64,000 bases of DNA from Nannobrachium achirus. Taxonomy: Eukaryota > Chordata > Actinopteri > Myctophiformes > Myctophidae. The notes beneath the pieces were generated by a model. The model did no database searches, was not told where the DNA came from, and saw nothing but the letters and a program-made list of their open reading frames with translations. The translations under genes and the position numbers were made by a program. The DNA is taken from contig OY997645.1 in the NCBI GenBank assembly GCA_963921795.1, forward strand, positions 21,514,918 through 21,578,917, in the 5' to 3' direction. Below, piece after piece: positions 1 through 12,759 of this stretch (position 1 is the first letter of the stretch; the number at the start of each line of letters is the position of its first letter).

Positions 1-1245
1 CATGACTGAACCATAATAATGTTTAGCCAACACAGACTCAATTACTCAGGTAAGTGTTGTAATGTTTTTATAACTTTGGAGAATACAAACACAAAAATGG
101 CCAGGGAGTCATTAAGACCCTGAGATTCTTCTTGGCGTGGCTCTACCTCAGAATGCTCTTGGCGGTTCAGGTTAAGGGAGGTAACATTGTGCAATATGAG
201 CCAAAGCAGCTGTCATGTTTGTGAACACCAAGTCTTTATCAGGTCGGATGTGGTGAAGCCTGCCTGCCTCATCTTCGGAAGTGAGACAGAAGAGTGTGGG
301 AGAGAGCGAGAGGGAGAGATACACTAAACAAAAACACCCCCACACACTCTGCCTCAGCAATTCAGCAACATTAAGTTAGGCAGAGACAGAAGGCAGTTGT
401 TCCATATGAAATACAGGCCCTTCGTCAACGATTACCATGGCCGGATCACAGCACACATAGGATTAAATCCTGAGTAAACCAGGGAAGATGTAATTTAAAA
501 TTGTATACATTATGTTTTTGCACATCTACAGGGTTATTTCAAATGTGCACATTTTACAGTATTACTGTATTATAACATTCACCTACTAGTATTACAGTAT
601 ACTGTGTTTTATTTATGTCAGACATTGTAAGCAGAGTCTGGCATTTCTTGTATGAGCAAATATAACATCTTGTATCTAGAATCTATTGTCCTTCTCCACT
701 AGCTCAAAATGATGGAGTAACATCCATAACCAACTTGACTTTTCATTGACTAATCGTGTACCCCACATCACTGCATCCTCTCGCTTCCTCACACATCAGC
801 TCTTACACTACCGTATTTAGTTAAGCTGTGTATTTTTCATTCAAAACATGTATTTTTCATTCATCACAATCACATCGCTGATGTAATTCTTTATATTAAA
901 GTATCTACTTTTGAGTGAATCAGCCTAGCAACAAGCCCAGCATAGTCTGGTGTGGGCCAATGACAGCGAGGCAGCATGTTGGCTACAATAGCTCAGCAGT
1001 CAGTGGCAATGTGTTGCAACTTCATTCACCTTGTTGGACCACAAGAGTCCATCCATCTACATACTAAAGACTTGCACATTGGGCGTCACCAAGTCCCCAC
1101 TGAGCATGTCCTGGGTAGTTGGCCTGTTCGTGTTCCCCACAGGTTATTTGTGGTCCACAGCCCAAAACAAATAGCCACCTTTTCCTCACACGCCTAAAAG
1201 ACACAACTTCCAGCAGCATGTAACCAAGTGTCATCTATAATTGTT
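1..1245. other. rasa2 intron, nothing recognised
   Basis: This stretch lies in the rasa2 intron that follows coding exon 4. A purine-rich GAGAGAG patch near 300-316 is the only visible structure. I looked on the minus strand for the next rasa2 exon (expected to start with a GKVHLEL-like C2 segment) and did not find it, so it probably lies left of the window. Confidence 0.5.
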
Positions 1246-1720
1246 GCGACCGAAGGTTGCAGTATACTATGATAAATGTCGCAGCTTGTCCGTCTGTCCG
1301 TCAGTCAGTACACATTTTTACAGTCTACGGTTCTATGGGTTTGTGTATGGTTCTATGGGTTTGTGTATGGTTCTATGGGTTTGTCGCTCTGACTTCATGC
1401 TCTGTCACTGACAGAATGGGTTTTGTGCTCTGACATCACGCTCTGGCTTGATGCCCCTTTTATGCCCATATAGTCGACAATGTGATGTCAGAACATGCCC
1501 ATATATGGCATTCCCAGATCACACTTGCAAATTAATTACGTCCTTTTCCGTTTTATGCCCATATATGGAGATCCCTGTCCAGATGTCATCAATATCAAGG
1601 GCATATCTGGGAATGCCCATATTTGGTAATGCCCATATATGGGCATGTTCTGACATCACATTGTTGACTATCATGCAGGGATCTCCATATATGGGTAACT
1701 GGTCCGATATACGTATATCA
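1246..1720 (+). repeat. dispersed repeat copy with internal palindrome
   Basis: The copy opens with the short hairpin GCGACCGAAGGTTGC and then TCCGTCTGTCCGTCAGTCAGT-like sequence. Three tandem copies of a 20-mer (TATGGTTCTATGGGTTTGTG) follow at 1327-1386. A 39-bp inverted repeat has arms at 1470-1508 and 1633-1671 and is almost perfect. The motif TATGCCCATATATGG recurs. A related copy on the other strand lies at 23262-23488, and a matching terminal hairpin lies near 55195-55246. It is non-coding and probably a non-autonomous mobile element; its superfamily is unknown. Confidence 0.65.
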
Positions 1721-2075
1721 CTAGCCAGATGGCCAAGAATTGGATTACTCGTATTTCATACTCTACTCATGTTAAACAAACATGTAACGACACACAAAGA
1801 TTTCACTAGCCCTGCATCTATAGGGACATCTTGTGAACATGTAGATCAGCCATTTGCTGTATTTTTGGGAAAATAAATAAATTTGTTTAAACCGATTTTA
1901 TTAACTGTTGCAGTCGCACCCCTACTCTCTTACATGACATTTTCCACCTCACCTCCCCCATTCTCCATAACACACACCTGAAACCTGTATGAACCCACTG
2001 TCAAAGACCATGCCCCAAATTGTATTGTGTTTGATGTCATTTTCATCATTGATTAGTCCCCTTTACAACAACGCA

Positions 2076-2866
2076 CAGCTTGTAAGCATTGGCCATTCGT
2101 GGAATGAGCAACACAGCCAAACGTGTGGATAGTGCCAAAATGGCCTACAATACTGTTCTGTTGGTATTCACCTTTGTTCCTTGGTGCATTGAATGATTGC
2201 ACTCTCCCACGGTATTAACTCATTTGCTGCCAAAAACGAGGAACCCGAGAATTTCGCGATGTACCTCCCTGCCATGCCCGAGGAACCCGAGAATTTTGAA
2301 AAAAAAAAAAAAAAAAAAATTCAAAAAAAATTTTTTTCAAAAAAATTTTTTTGACCCCAAAAACGATAGTAGGCATGATAGCGATCGCGAAATCGCATGT
2401 TTAACCCCCATAGCAACCCCATCTTTCAAGCATGGCAGCCATTTTTGTTTACATTATAGGAAAACATAGTGGCTGTTAACTCATGAATGCCTGAACGGAT
2501 TTCCATTCTGATTTTTTTGTTTGAAAGCTGTGAGCAATGTGGACACACGTGGTGCATGATCTAGGCATGGGTGTGCATTATCCGTGCACTACTGATTACA
2601 TGGAAGTCTATGGAGACTCATGGCAGGATTGGAGTACGAAGGTATTGTTAAATGGCAGCAAGTGAGTTAAGGGAAAGAAAAAACAACACATATTGGCCAT
2701 GTTTACACTTTGTTCATTTCAAACTTTGTCAGGGAAGCCCAAAACAAGAGTGAATGCCAGCAGAACAGTATTGCAGGCCATTTTGGCACATTTCTGGGGG
2801 GTGCGATGCTAAGCACACGTTTTAGCTGTGCTGCTCATTCCACGAATGCCCGATGCTTACAAGCTG
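2076..2866. repeat. foldback element (outer)
   Basis: Arms at about 2076-2180 and 2743-2866 are inverted copies sharing CAGCTTGTAAGCAT, CATTCGTGGAATGAGCA, GTGCCAAAATGGCCT and CAATACTGTTCTG. The loop between them is mostly a second element (2215-2670). The arms are diverged, so this foldback is older than its passenger. Confidence 0.65.
2215..2670. mobile_element. TTAA-bounded MITE
   Basis: The element is bounded by TTAA and has matching inverted ends: TTAACTCATTTGCTGCCA on the left and the complement of TTAACTCACTTGCTGCCA on the right (17 of 18 match). An A-rich then T-rich stretch sits at 2297-2347. A TTAA target site is typical of Kolobok or piggyBac-type transposons (family knowledge). 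No transposase is present. A second, shorter copy lies at 4728-4927 on the other strand. Confidence 0.7.
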
Positions 2867-4727
<1,861 letters not shown>

Positions 4728-4927
4728 TATGGGTGACCAAATACTCTCTGATTCCGGGGTACGTCGCCCCATGACCATGACCTGGCTGCCATGTTTGAAA
4801 GATGGGGTTGTATGGGGGGTCAAACATTTTTTTTTTCTTTTTTGCAAAAATGGCCCAAAATCGGGAAACTCGGGCATGGTGGCGTTAGAGTACGAGAATA
4901 ACTCGGGAACGGGCAGCAAATGATTTA
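4728..4927 (-). mobile_element. partial copy of the 2215-2670 MITE
   Basis: Read on the minus strand it begins TTAAATCATTTGCTGCCC and then carries ATGCCCGAG, a homopolymer-rich tract, a GACCCCC segment and CCCATCTTTCAAACATGGCAG, all in the same order as the 2215-2670 element. It ends about 30 bp from the 5' splice site of rasa2 exon 4, so the insertion sits very close to an exon. Confidence 0.6.
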
Positions 4928-4958
4928 AGAAGAAAGCTCCTTTCTTTGCATTCAATAC

Positions 4959-5053
4959 CTGAACTTCTGAGTTGGGATCCACTGGTTGTAGGCTAAACCA
5001 ATGTTCCTTCCCACTGTATTTGCACAGGTCCTCCTTCCGGATGGACACTTTTC
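4959..5053 (-). CDS. rasa2: rasa2 coding exon 4
   Basis: This exon finishes the C2A domain of the Ras GTPase-activating protein RASA2. Reading on the minus strand, the acceptor TTTTTTCAG ends at 5054, and the exon encodes KVSIRKEDLCKYSGKEHW followed by FSLQPVDPNSEVQ, close to my memory of human RASA2 (KEDLCKYSGKEHWFSLQPVD). It completes the Gly codon begun in exon 3 and ends in phase 0 at the donor CAG/GTATTG (4958-4957). The KEDLCKYSGKEHW stretch separates RASA2 from RASA3, where the same region differs. The next exon was not found inside the window. Confidence 0.92.
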
Positions 5054-5147
5054 CTGAAAAAACAAACAAAAACATGAGCACACCCTAAGCCTCAACAGAA
5101 CAGAATGTGTGTGAGTGAGTGTGTGTGTGTGTGTGTAACTGACTTAC
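5054..5147 (-). other. rasa2: rasa2 intron 3 (94 bp) with CA repeat
   Basis: A very short intron with donor GTAAGT at 5147 and acceptor TTTTTTCAG at 5054. A CA-rich run (TG on the plus strand, 5106-5136) begins only about ten bases after the donor. CA repeats near 5' splice sites can bind hnRNP L and alter splicing (established knowledge). Any effect here is inference. Confidence 0.85.
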
Positions 5148-5248
5148 CAACAGGCAAGCGTTGGAAAACGCTCTTGGCATAAATGTTGAATGATAAACAC
5201 TGAAATGGTCGTGGGATCTCAAAGTAGAAGTCCTCGCCATAGAATGGG
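5148..5248 (-). CDS. rasa2: rasa2 coding exon 3
   Basis: Central part of the RASA2 C2A domain. The acceptor CTTGTCTTGCAG ends at 5249 and the donor GTAAGT begins at 5147. The exon encodes PFYGEDFYFEIPRPFQCLSF, nearly identical to human RASA2, then NIYAKSVFQRLPVG. The first base completes a Ser codon split with exon 2, and the last base starts the Gly codon finished by exon 4. Compared with my memory of human (NVLQRDLRIGKV), one residue is missing in the QRLPVG loop. The exon is 101 bp and the reading frame is kept on both sides. Confidence 0.93.
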
Positions 5249-5336
5249 CTGCAAGACAAGAAATAAATTACAGTAATGCATTTGGTAGAATTTTGCCATG
5301 TCAAAAGGCATACAGACATACACAAAGTCAAATTCC

Positions 5337-5732
5337 AATATAGCTGCAAGCAGCGATAAAGTGGCCAAGCTAGGAAAAAGTAGGAAAGCAAAAACAGCAA
5401 GGGAAAAAAGCAGGAAAAGCAAGAAAAGTGGGAAAAGAAATCAAAGAAAAACTAGAAGCAGTGTTCTTCTGAGAACAGGTCAGGTAGTTTTTTTTTTTTG
5501 CCTCCTGGTGGCGCTATAATAGGCCAATGTGAAAAGGGCACCATGTGTGTTCTTGGGACTTTCACAGCAATCGGACTCTGCATATGTGATTTGAGGCATT
5601 TTGTTCCAAAAATTTGTTTTGCAAAAGTTGACCCACATGTGGCGCTAGTGGGTTGACCTAGTGGGAATGGCAATGGCAGTGTTCATGATTTGAGACGTTT
5701 TTGGCCACTTTATCGCTGCTTGCAGCTATATT
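5337..5732. mobile_element. MITE with perfect 32-bp inverted ends
   Basis: Positions 5337-5368 (AATATAGCTGCAAGCAGCGA and on) and 5701-5732 are exact reverse complements over 32 bp. The interior carries CTGGTGGCGCTATAATAGGC and CAATGTGAAAAGGG, which recur at 16688-16955. It lies in rasa2 intron 2. The perfect ends suggest recent activity or arm conversion. Confidence 0.8.
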
Positions 5733-6620
5733 TATTATTATTATTTATTTTGTGTGCACTTCATAGGCATGTTAGATAAAGGTCCTTAGCTTGCGTGTAG
5801 AACATTTCATGCACATTCCTCAAAAATCCCAGGATAAAACGGGTTTAAGCGTTTTAAAAACTCCTCAAAATGGCGGACAATCTAAGGGCGGAGCTTACTT
5901 GAAAAATACACAGATGTCTTCCTATTGAGTCAAGGCACGCATGTAAGCAAGTTGCATGTCTTCAAGCCAAACGAGGCATGACTTATGCCCATTTAAAGTT
6001 TACATTTTTAAACACTTTGTAATGCGCCGCCCTTTGGCAAATTGGAATAAGATTGGTTTCAGTAATATTTGAACAAACCCTCTTCATCTTTGCCAAATGT
6101 CATGAACATGTGATTTTGCATGTATGTTTTAGAGGCAGAAGAATAATTTGCATAAAACTATAATATTCATTGAATTATTAAAAACTAATATTTCAATTTA
6201 ATAAAATCTAAAGTTCAAGTAAAATAAGTTTTGTGTATGTGACGTGAAAATCCCAGGAGGAGATAGATTTTAACCGTTTTTCATATTCAAAATGGTGGGA
6301 GATCTAAAGGTCAGAGGACAAAGGTCAGAGTGGCAAAGTTGTTCGGCATGAGGAGACGTATATGTGTATACGGGTTTCATGGCTGTATGTCAAATATAGC
6401 TATACCTGTTCAAAGTTTACACTTTCAAAGGCTTCCTACAGCGCCACCCGTTGCGAGCTTCATGTTTTTTCGCCTTTTGGCATAGTCCTCTACCATATTG
6501 CCGAGTTTCGTAAAAAGCGACTGCACGGTCAAGCCAGGACAGAAAAAGTGGCGGAAGAATAAGAAAAACACCAATATCAATAGTGGCGTACAAGCCCCTT
6601 ACAGGGCTTGGCCACTAATT
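5733..6620. repeat. probable interspersed repeat
   Basis: This follows the preceding MITE and ends in GCCCCTTACAGGGCTTGGCC, a small hairpin followed by ACTAATTA. The text AGCTATACCTGTTCAAAGTT near 6396 recurs inverted at about 7317-7345 as a 29-bp exact match, so 6396-7345 may itself be bounded by inverted copies. No coding content was seen. Confidence 0.35.
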
Positions 6621-9600
6621 AGTCAAACACAAATGTTTTGAAAAATGTTCTGAAAAAAGCAAGCCTTTCATCAGATAGTAATAGAAATAAAGCCATGTAA
6701 ATAAATGTTTGAAAAGATGAACAATACAGGCTCTCATCAACCAACTACCATTACGTAGGTTCAAATCGGCCCCAGGTCCTTTTAATCCCATTTCTCTTTC
6801 ATCATTGATTCTCCTACGTAAAGTGCAACTGTCAATTGGACAGAAATAGAAGTTTAAAATGTATTAAATTGGCCAACTCATGGCTTCTTAGCACATCTTA
6901 AAATAGGACTTGTTGTTAAATAAGCCTTCATTCTATCATAAAACAGGCCGATAAATATTGCATAGACTTGTAAGCATATCGCTGGTCCGCATATGTCTGG
7001 CTGCCCTGTAGGAGCTGGCAATGAGACAGAGGGCCAAAGCATCTGTGCCATTCAGTCATGCCAAGATAACTACCTCACTCGTGACCAAGATAAAACTAAG
7101 ATTTGGACAGCCGGATCCAACATAACTAATAGTAGGTTAAGCATGGGCTACAGATGGATCCTTTTCCCTATTAGATTTTCAAGAACGCTAAAGTGGATTA
7201 ACTATTTATACGTATATAGTAGTGATGTGTCGTTCATGAGTGATTCGTTCATAAGAATCGAATCTTTAGCAAGACTCGTTAACGATTCATTCAAATCCTT
7301 GAAATGTGGAAGCCTTTGAAAGTGTAAACTTTGAACAGGTATAGCTCGGCATGGCGACTCGCTCGCTGCCGCTCGCTTGGCGGCGTTTCCACCACGCTCC
7401 ATAACTAGGAAACGCAGAGGCTTATGCAAGGCCAAGGCAGCCGCGTCTGTTACCGGAAGCCTCCGACGGGTCCCGTAGCAAAAATGTTCCCGCACACAAA
7501 TGAATTAAATATAACATTATTTATTATATGTGAAATGACGTATGAATCCATTTCAGGCCACTTTGAACTGAAGGGAGGCAGCTTTCCTCCTAGCTAGCCA
7601 GTGTAGCTGCTAATGTTGTTGTTAGCTAGCTTGTGAACATAAGCTTAGTGGCCGGTTTTCCCAGGGGACCTCGACCCCGTCAAATGTTTTTCCCCACACA
7701 CAAATTAAATAATCATACTCAACATATAAGATTAATTATTTTATTCTGAATGACGTTTCAATCCCTTTTCGGACATGGAAGCAGGCTAGCAGCATTCCTG
7801 CTAGCGTTGCTCCCTCTGGCTGCTTTGTTTGTTGTTGTCACTCAGGTGGTCACGTCAAAGCCAGGTGTGGATCAAAGCCAAAAACGAGCACACCTTTTTC
7901 AGTCTTACAACCATTGCAATCGTACTGTGATATATACACACATACACACACACACTGTATGCAGTAAACTTTCTATTCGCAAACCATAGTTGGTGCTGAG
8001 AAACAATCTTTTGCAAGATCAAATTAATGATTCATACGCATCTTATTCTATATAATTAAAAATAAACTTGTCCAGAGAACAGACATTGGCCCGAACAATA
8101 GAACAAACTTTACCTTGACATGAAACAAACTATTCAGTCAACTCATAATATATATTCTAAGTAAGACAAAGTAACAGAGTTTAATCAAATAAATGTTTGG
8201 GAATGTAAGGTTCTGTCTTCTTAAGCTTCTATAATCTTAAAACACTTTATAAATAAAGCACTTTTAAACTGAAGATTTTGGCCAATGTTGATGATAATTG
8301 GATTTATTTTTCATATAAGCAATTATACGGTAATTAGACTATACCAGTAGTCCTTAATCTACCCTTTTTCTTAGAATGTATGCCATTAACTTTGGCCTAT
8401 GTTAAATGCAGTAGTGCTTGTAAAAACATGGTGCTAGCATTATAATAAATTAGTCCAAAGGCCTATGAATCCCTACAATGACACTTCCCTATGTACAGCT
8501 TATGTGTCTTGGTTGGTGAAATAGCTTGCCTGACACTTCCGCAGGGAGGGTTTGGCAACACATGCAGACTTGTGCATACACCCACGCATCCTCCTGTTAA
8601 TGCATAACATTACATGGAACTACTTGTAGCCCCCACACTGTCTGTACGCACACAAACCTAGTCACAACTGCACTCCCTCTATGCCTGTCTTCACCCTAGA
8701 TTTACCCAAAATGGGAAGGGGCAAGGTAAAACTACTTCTACAACTCGAAAAGAAAAAAACTAAAACATTATCCAGTGGATCAGCTGCAAAAGGTTTGTGA
8801 TTCAGGGTATGTCTCAAAAAAACTAAAACTAATTGGGAATACAAGACAATACAGTAAAGGTGTAACCAGAGAGAAAATGAGGGAGAGGAAGCAAGAAAGA
8901 GAAATACTGTAGAGTTTGTAACATAAAAGAGCAGGCCAAAACGGAGCGATTAGAGAAGTGTGTAAATTGGCATTGAGTTGAGTGAAGTTGACAGTGACAG
9001 ACAAAGACGGGGTAGAGCGTAGGAGGACATACTTCCTCTGACACTGTAAAAGGAACTCTTTGAAAGGGTTTGAAATAAGGAGAGAGAGGAAAAAGTTGTT
9101 GTGAAATACTTAGAGGGCAAGCCCATGTTTACGGTGAGATGTGAGAGACTGGAGGTAGAAACATTAAGTTCCCTGATCGCCTGTCTGCCATGCACACAGT
9201 ATCTGAACAGGTTATGTGTGTGTCTCCATGTTGGTCAGAAATTGCCTTTTCTTTTTACACATCATTGGCATTCATTTGCTTTTGATCGCCCTGCCTATAC
9301 CCCACGCACACCATGACAGCTGTGTTCATACCTAACCAGTTCTCTAGGGGAAATAAATCTTCCAGAAAACCATTGCTTCATAATTAAGCATGACAATGAA
9401 TATCACATTTTGCGTATTCTTTTTTTACGCTTCTCAACGTAATTTATGCCCAGAAATGATGGTTATAAAAAGATGCCCACACCGGTGTATGGTCATGAAA
9501 ATAAAAAGTATCTATATATATTGCCTCTGCTAATGACATGTTCCATATCATGATATAATGTCAATGTTCATGTCAGTAATCACAGCTGTTGCACAACCGA

Positions 9601-9713
9601 TGCACTCAAAGATACAAGCTATACTTTAGCCTATACTGTGCGTGTTGGTTTAGCAGGTCTTGCAGTACTTCATAGGCAATATTAATGCCTGAGCCCTATG
9701 ATACGGGAGGTAC
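6621..9713. other. rasa2 intron 2, mostly unrecognised
   Basis: No exon or clear gene was found. A short CpG-rich patch at about 7350-7490 (GCGACTCGCTCGCTGCCGCT) stands out from its AT-rich surroundings. I have no function for it. Confidence 0.4.
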
Positions 9714-10031
9714 CCGTAATTGCCGGACTATAAGCCGCGGCTTTTTTCCCCATGTTTTGAACCCTGCGGCTTATACAACGGTGCGGCTTATAGAGATTTT
9801 TACAGCTAATGGCCAGTTAGTTAGTTTTACAACAATCTTTAACGAGGATTTATACAGTATAGCTTATTACAGCTAACAGCCACCAGTGGCGCTCTAGCGG
9901 GAAGCAGGATGGACACCTGCGGCTTATAGTCAGGTGCGGCTTATACATCTAAACATTAGTTTTTTGTTCCAAATTTAGCTGGTGCGGCTTATATTCAGGT
10001 GCGGGTGCGGCTTATAGTCCAGCAATTACGG
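9714..10031. mobile_element. MITE with CCGTAATTGC ends
   Basis: The left end CCGTAATTGCCGGACTATAA and the right end (complement of CCGTAATTGCTGGACTATAA) are inverted copies continuing into AGCCGC. Both are flanked by TAC, a possible 3-bp target duplication. Inside, GCGGCTTATA is repeated at least six times in both orientations. The element ends 78 bp short of rasa2 exon 2. Superfamily not assigned. Confidence 0.75.
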
Positions 10032-10108
10032 TACTTTTTGCAATATTATATTTCTTAATGGTTCAAAATGGAAAACAGTTCACAAAACCTAGGGGTGCCA
10101 ATGCTTAC

Positions 10109-10232
10109 CTGTGGCTTTTGTCAATCACCTTGGTGCGGTGGACTTCCTCCTGATCCAAATTGATGGTGCAAAACGTACAAAGGTCCCGCTGGCGATTCGG
10201 CCCCGAGACTGGACCCAGGTTTTTAGCTTCAC
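10109..10232 (-). CDS. rasa2: rasa2 coding exon 2
   Basis: First half of the RASA2 C2A domain, which in this family binds phospholipid. The acceptor GGTCCTGTAG ends at 10233 and the donor CAG/GTAAGC begins at 10108. The exon starts with GT, completing the Cys codon begun in exon 1, and encodes [17 protein letters not shown], then [20 protein letters not shown]. Human RASA2 (from memory) reads CEAKNLLPYLGPHKMRDCFC then [14 protein letters not shown], so the match is clear. The fish loop before CTINL is about two residues longer. The exon is 124 bp and frame is kept across both junctions. A (CT)n tract lies shortly upstream of its acceptor. Confidence 0.93.
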
Positions 10233-10305
10233 CTACAGGACCAAGACAAAAGCATGAGTGTTTGAGTTCGACAATGGATAATTTCTTGGGGGGAGGGGAG
10301 GGAGG

Positions 10306-10308
<3 letters not shown>

Positions 10309-10358
<50 letters not shown>
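10309..10358. repeat. (AG)n microsatellite
   Basis: About 25 AG units preceded by a G-rich run. On the rasa2 (minus) strand this is a (CU)n tract starting about 77 nt upstream of the exon 2 acceptor, where CU-rich RNA can bind PTB-type splicing repressors (established knowledge; effect here inferred). Confidence 0.95.
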
Positions 10359-10359
<1 letters not shown>

Positions 10360-11591
10360 AGGGGAAGAGACTAAACTGTATAGCATGATCAGTTAATTAA
10401 TATTAATGAATGTAGATATTATGATGAGTACAGTAGCATGTCTGCACATTTCAGTGACTACAGCACATCCATTCACAGATATAAAGTTGGGAGACAACTA
10501 AAGAACCAGGCAGACAAACGCATTGGAGAAGGGGAAGGACAAATAGAGATGGTACCGAGCGAGATGGAGATGGGGGAGACAAGTTTGTGCAAGACAGTAC
10601 TTTTGGTCTCCGGTGTTCTTTACTGAGCAGGTCTCCTTCGATTGATATAGATTCACGGTTTACGCCTGACATATTCATTGTATGACAGCGTGTGTGCCTA
10701 AAATAGTCAATCTACAAGCTCACAACATGTTTCAAGCTTATGGGTGTGCGACATCGTTATATGACAAAGTATAAATAAGCATAGACAGTTGAGTGGCATG
10801 GGGTCTCGTACTTTCTTTCCTGGCACTCATACATGTATATAGTCACTAAACCGAATGAAAAAGCAAACAATTGTTCTTATGGGAGAGACAGAGTTAAGCA
10901 TTTTATTTAATGCTGCTGACCAACCAAAACAGGTCCAACTGAATAAATCAGTGCATTATGATTGGTCTCTCACCTTTTTTTAAGATGGCCTATTTGTTTT
11001 CTTACATCTGTGCAGTGCTTTCTTTTTTACAGTTGCCTGGGCAGGTACAGAGACCAGGGCGGATGTGGTAAACTCGAGGATCAATCATATGTGGTTTAAG
11101 ACACAAAACATTAACTTCCGCAGCCTACCCAATAGTGACACAGGAGTGCTGATTCACAAAATGACAAACACCTCTGTAGCATGCCTCAAAGCTTGTGAAT
11201 GCAAGCAGGCGTAGACTACTGCTAACTAATTAAGCCATGTTGTGTTCCATTAAATTAAATAAAGAAATGTTTGAAAACATACTAAGCACTATTCTTATGC
11301 AGTCACTCAGACACCAGCCAGTCAGTGTCAAAGCTATTGGGTGCCTAACGTTGCAATATTAAACTCTAGCTAAAAGGTTGATAGAACACACATCATTGTT
11401 AGCCTCTAAATCATCCCTATGCACTAATGTACATAAAGCCTACTTTGAATAAGCAATGATTGGTATTAATTGGCAAAATAAGTTCTTCTGTTATATAATC
11501 TTAGAAAAAAATAAGACTAAAATGATATCAAATGAAAAAAGAAAAAACAAAACAGCATTATATTTGTACTTTTAAGTAAGATTTATTTTTA
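10359..11591. other. rasa2 intron 1, nothing recognised
   Basis: No exon, RNA gene or clear repeat boundary was recognised. Confidence 0.4.
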
Positions 11592-11740
11592 GGCTGTTAT
11601 AATGCCTTTAAAAGGACAGTAGACTGACAGGAAAAGGGGAGAGAGATGGGGAGTGACATGCAGCAAAGATCGTCAGGAACAGGATTCAAACCCGGCCCCG
11701 ACACGCGGTCAGGCTGGCATTGCAGCCTAGTGTGCCCACC
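11592..11740 (-). mobile_element. tRNA-derived SINE (copy 1)
   Basis: Read on the minus strand this matches the SINE at 61549-61715: a head with a GGGTTTGAATCC box, then CTCTCTCCCC and CCTGTCAGTCTACTGTCCTT, and a tail near CCTAAAAATAAAT. The box corresponds to a Pol III B box. The 5' head is diverged. Confidence 0.65.
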
Positions 11741-12526
11741 GGCAGCCTGGGACGGTTTCTACTTTTTATTACGTCATTTGGTGCTTGATCTTGTGTTACT
11801 AGTTTTTAGTGCTGCAAACCCAACTGCGCCTCTGAAGACAAATTCAGTTATCGCAGCCTTGTGTACGAACGTAAATGGCCAAGCCAACCATCTCTGTATG
11901 ACAGAGCCTACAAGGTGAATGTTCAAATACATTTATCAGCATACTGTAGAAACAAAAAGTTGGAAAAATGTAAATGTTATCTATCCATCTTCATGGAAAT
12001 GTTTTCCACTGCCTCCTTGTAGTTTCCTTGATGCGAAATAATAAAAGTATTAGAGCTGTAATTTGTAACTTTCTTTTAAATAAATAGAACATGTTATTTA
12101 CCAATCTGCATGGTAGTATGTTAAGGCCTAGCAAAATAAATCCTTGGTTTCCGGTTGGCTGTAATTTTAGGGCTGAGTAGGTACGGAATTTATTTTATTT
12201 TATTTTTTATTTTAATTTTTTTGTGGGCATGATGGGTAGCAAGGAATTGTATTTTATTTCCTCATGGGAAGGATGGGTTTTTTTTTTTTTTTATGGCAAT
12301 GATTCTTCTTTTTTAATATATTCTGTTTTCCTGAGTTACCAATTTCTAAATCATTAAATGGTTCATGTTAGGGATGGCCAAATGGAGATTTTTTCAACCG
12401 ATAACCGTCAGGCCTTATCAGTTAATTAACCGTTAACCGTTAAGGAAATGTGCTCAAAAATTCGCTATTTTAGCGATTTAAAAAAGGAAAATAGGCCTAC
12501 ACCAGTGTTGTTTTTGGCGGGCATTT

Positions 12527-12716
12527 TAGATTTAGTCTTAGTCATAGTCTTTTTGACAAAATGCTTCTTAGTTTTAGTCAGATTTTAGTCATTTATATCC
12601 CTGATAGTTTTAGTCTAGTTTTAGTCGACTAAAACTCGAAAGGTTTTAGTCAAGTTTTAGTCGACGAACCCAAACAAAGGTTTTAGTCCAGTTTTAGTCA
12701 ATAGTTTTAGTCAAAA
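12527..12716. repeat. imperfect GTTTTAGTC minisatellite
   Basis: Roughly fifteen degenerate copies of GTTTTAGTC with one inverted pair (TTTTAGTCGACTAAAA near 12620). Non-coding. Confidence 0.85.
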
Positions 12717-12759
12717 AGAAAAATGTGTCTTTAAATAAATAAATGAAACACAAATAAGG

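Noticed and set aside
172..360. Minus-strand 62-codon frame as a further rasa2 exon
   Set aside because: The residues (for example RPDKDLVFTNMTAALAHIA) do not resemble the RASA2 sequence expected after exon 4, and no splice sites in the right phase were seen.
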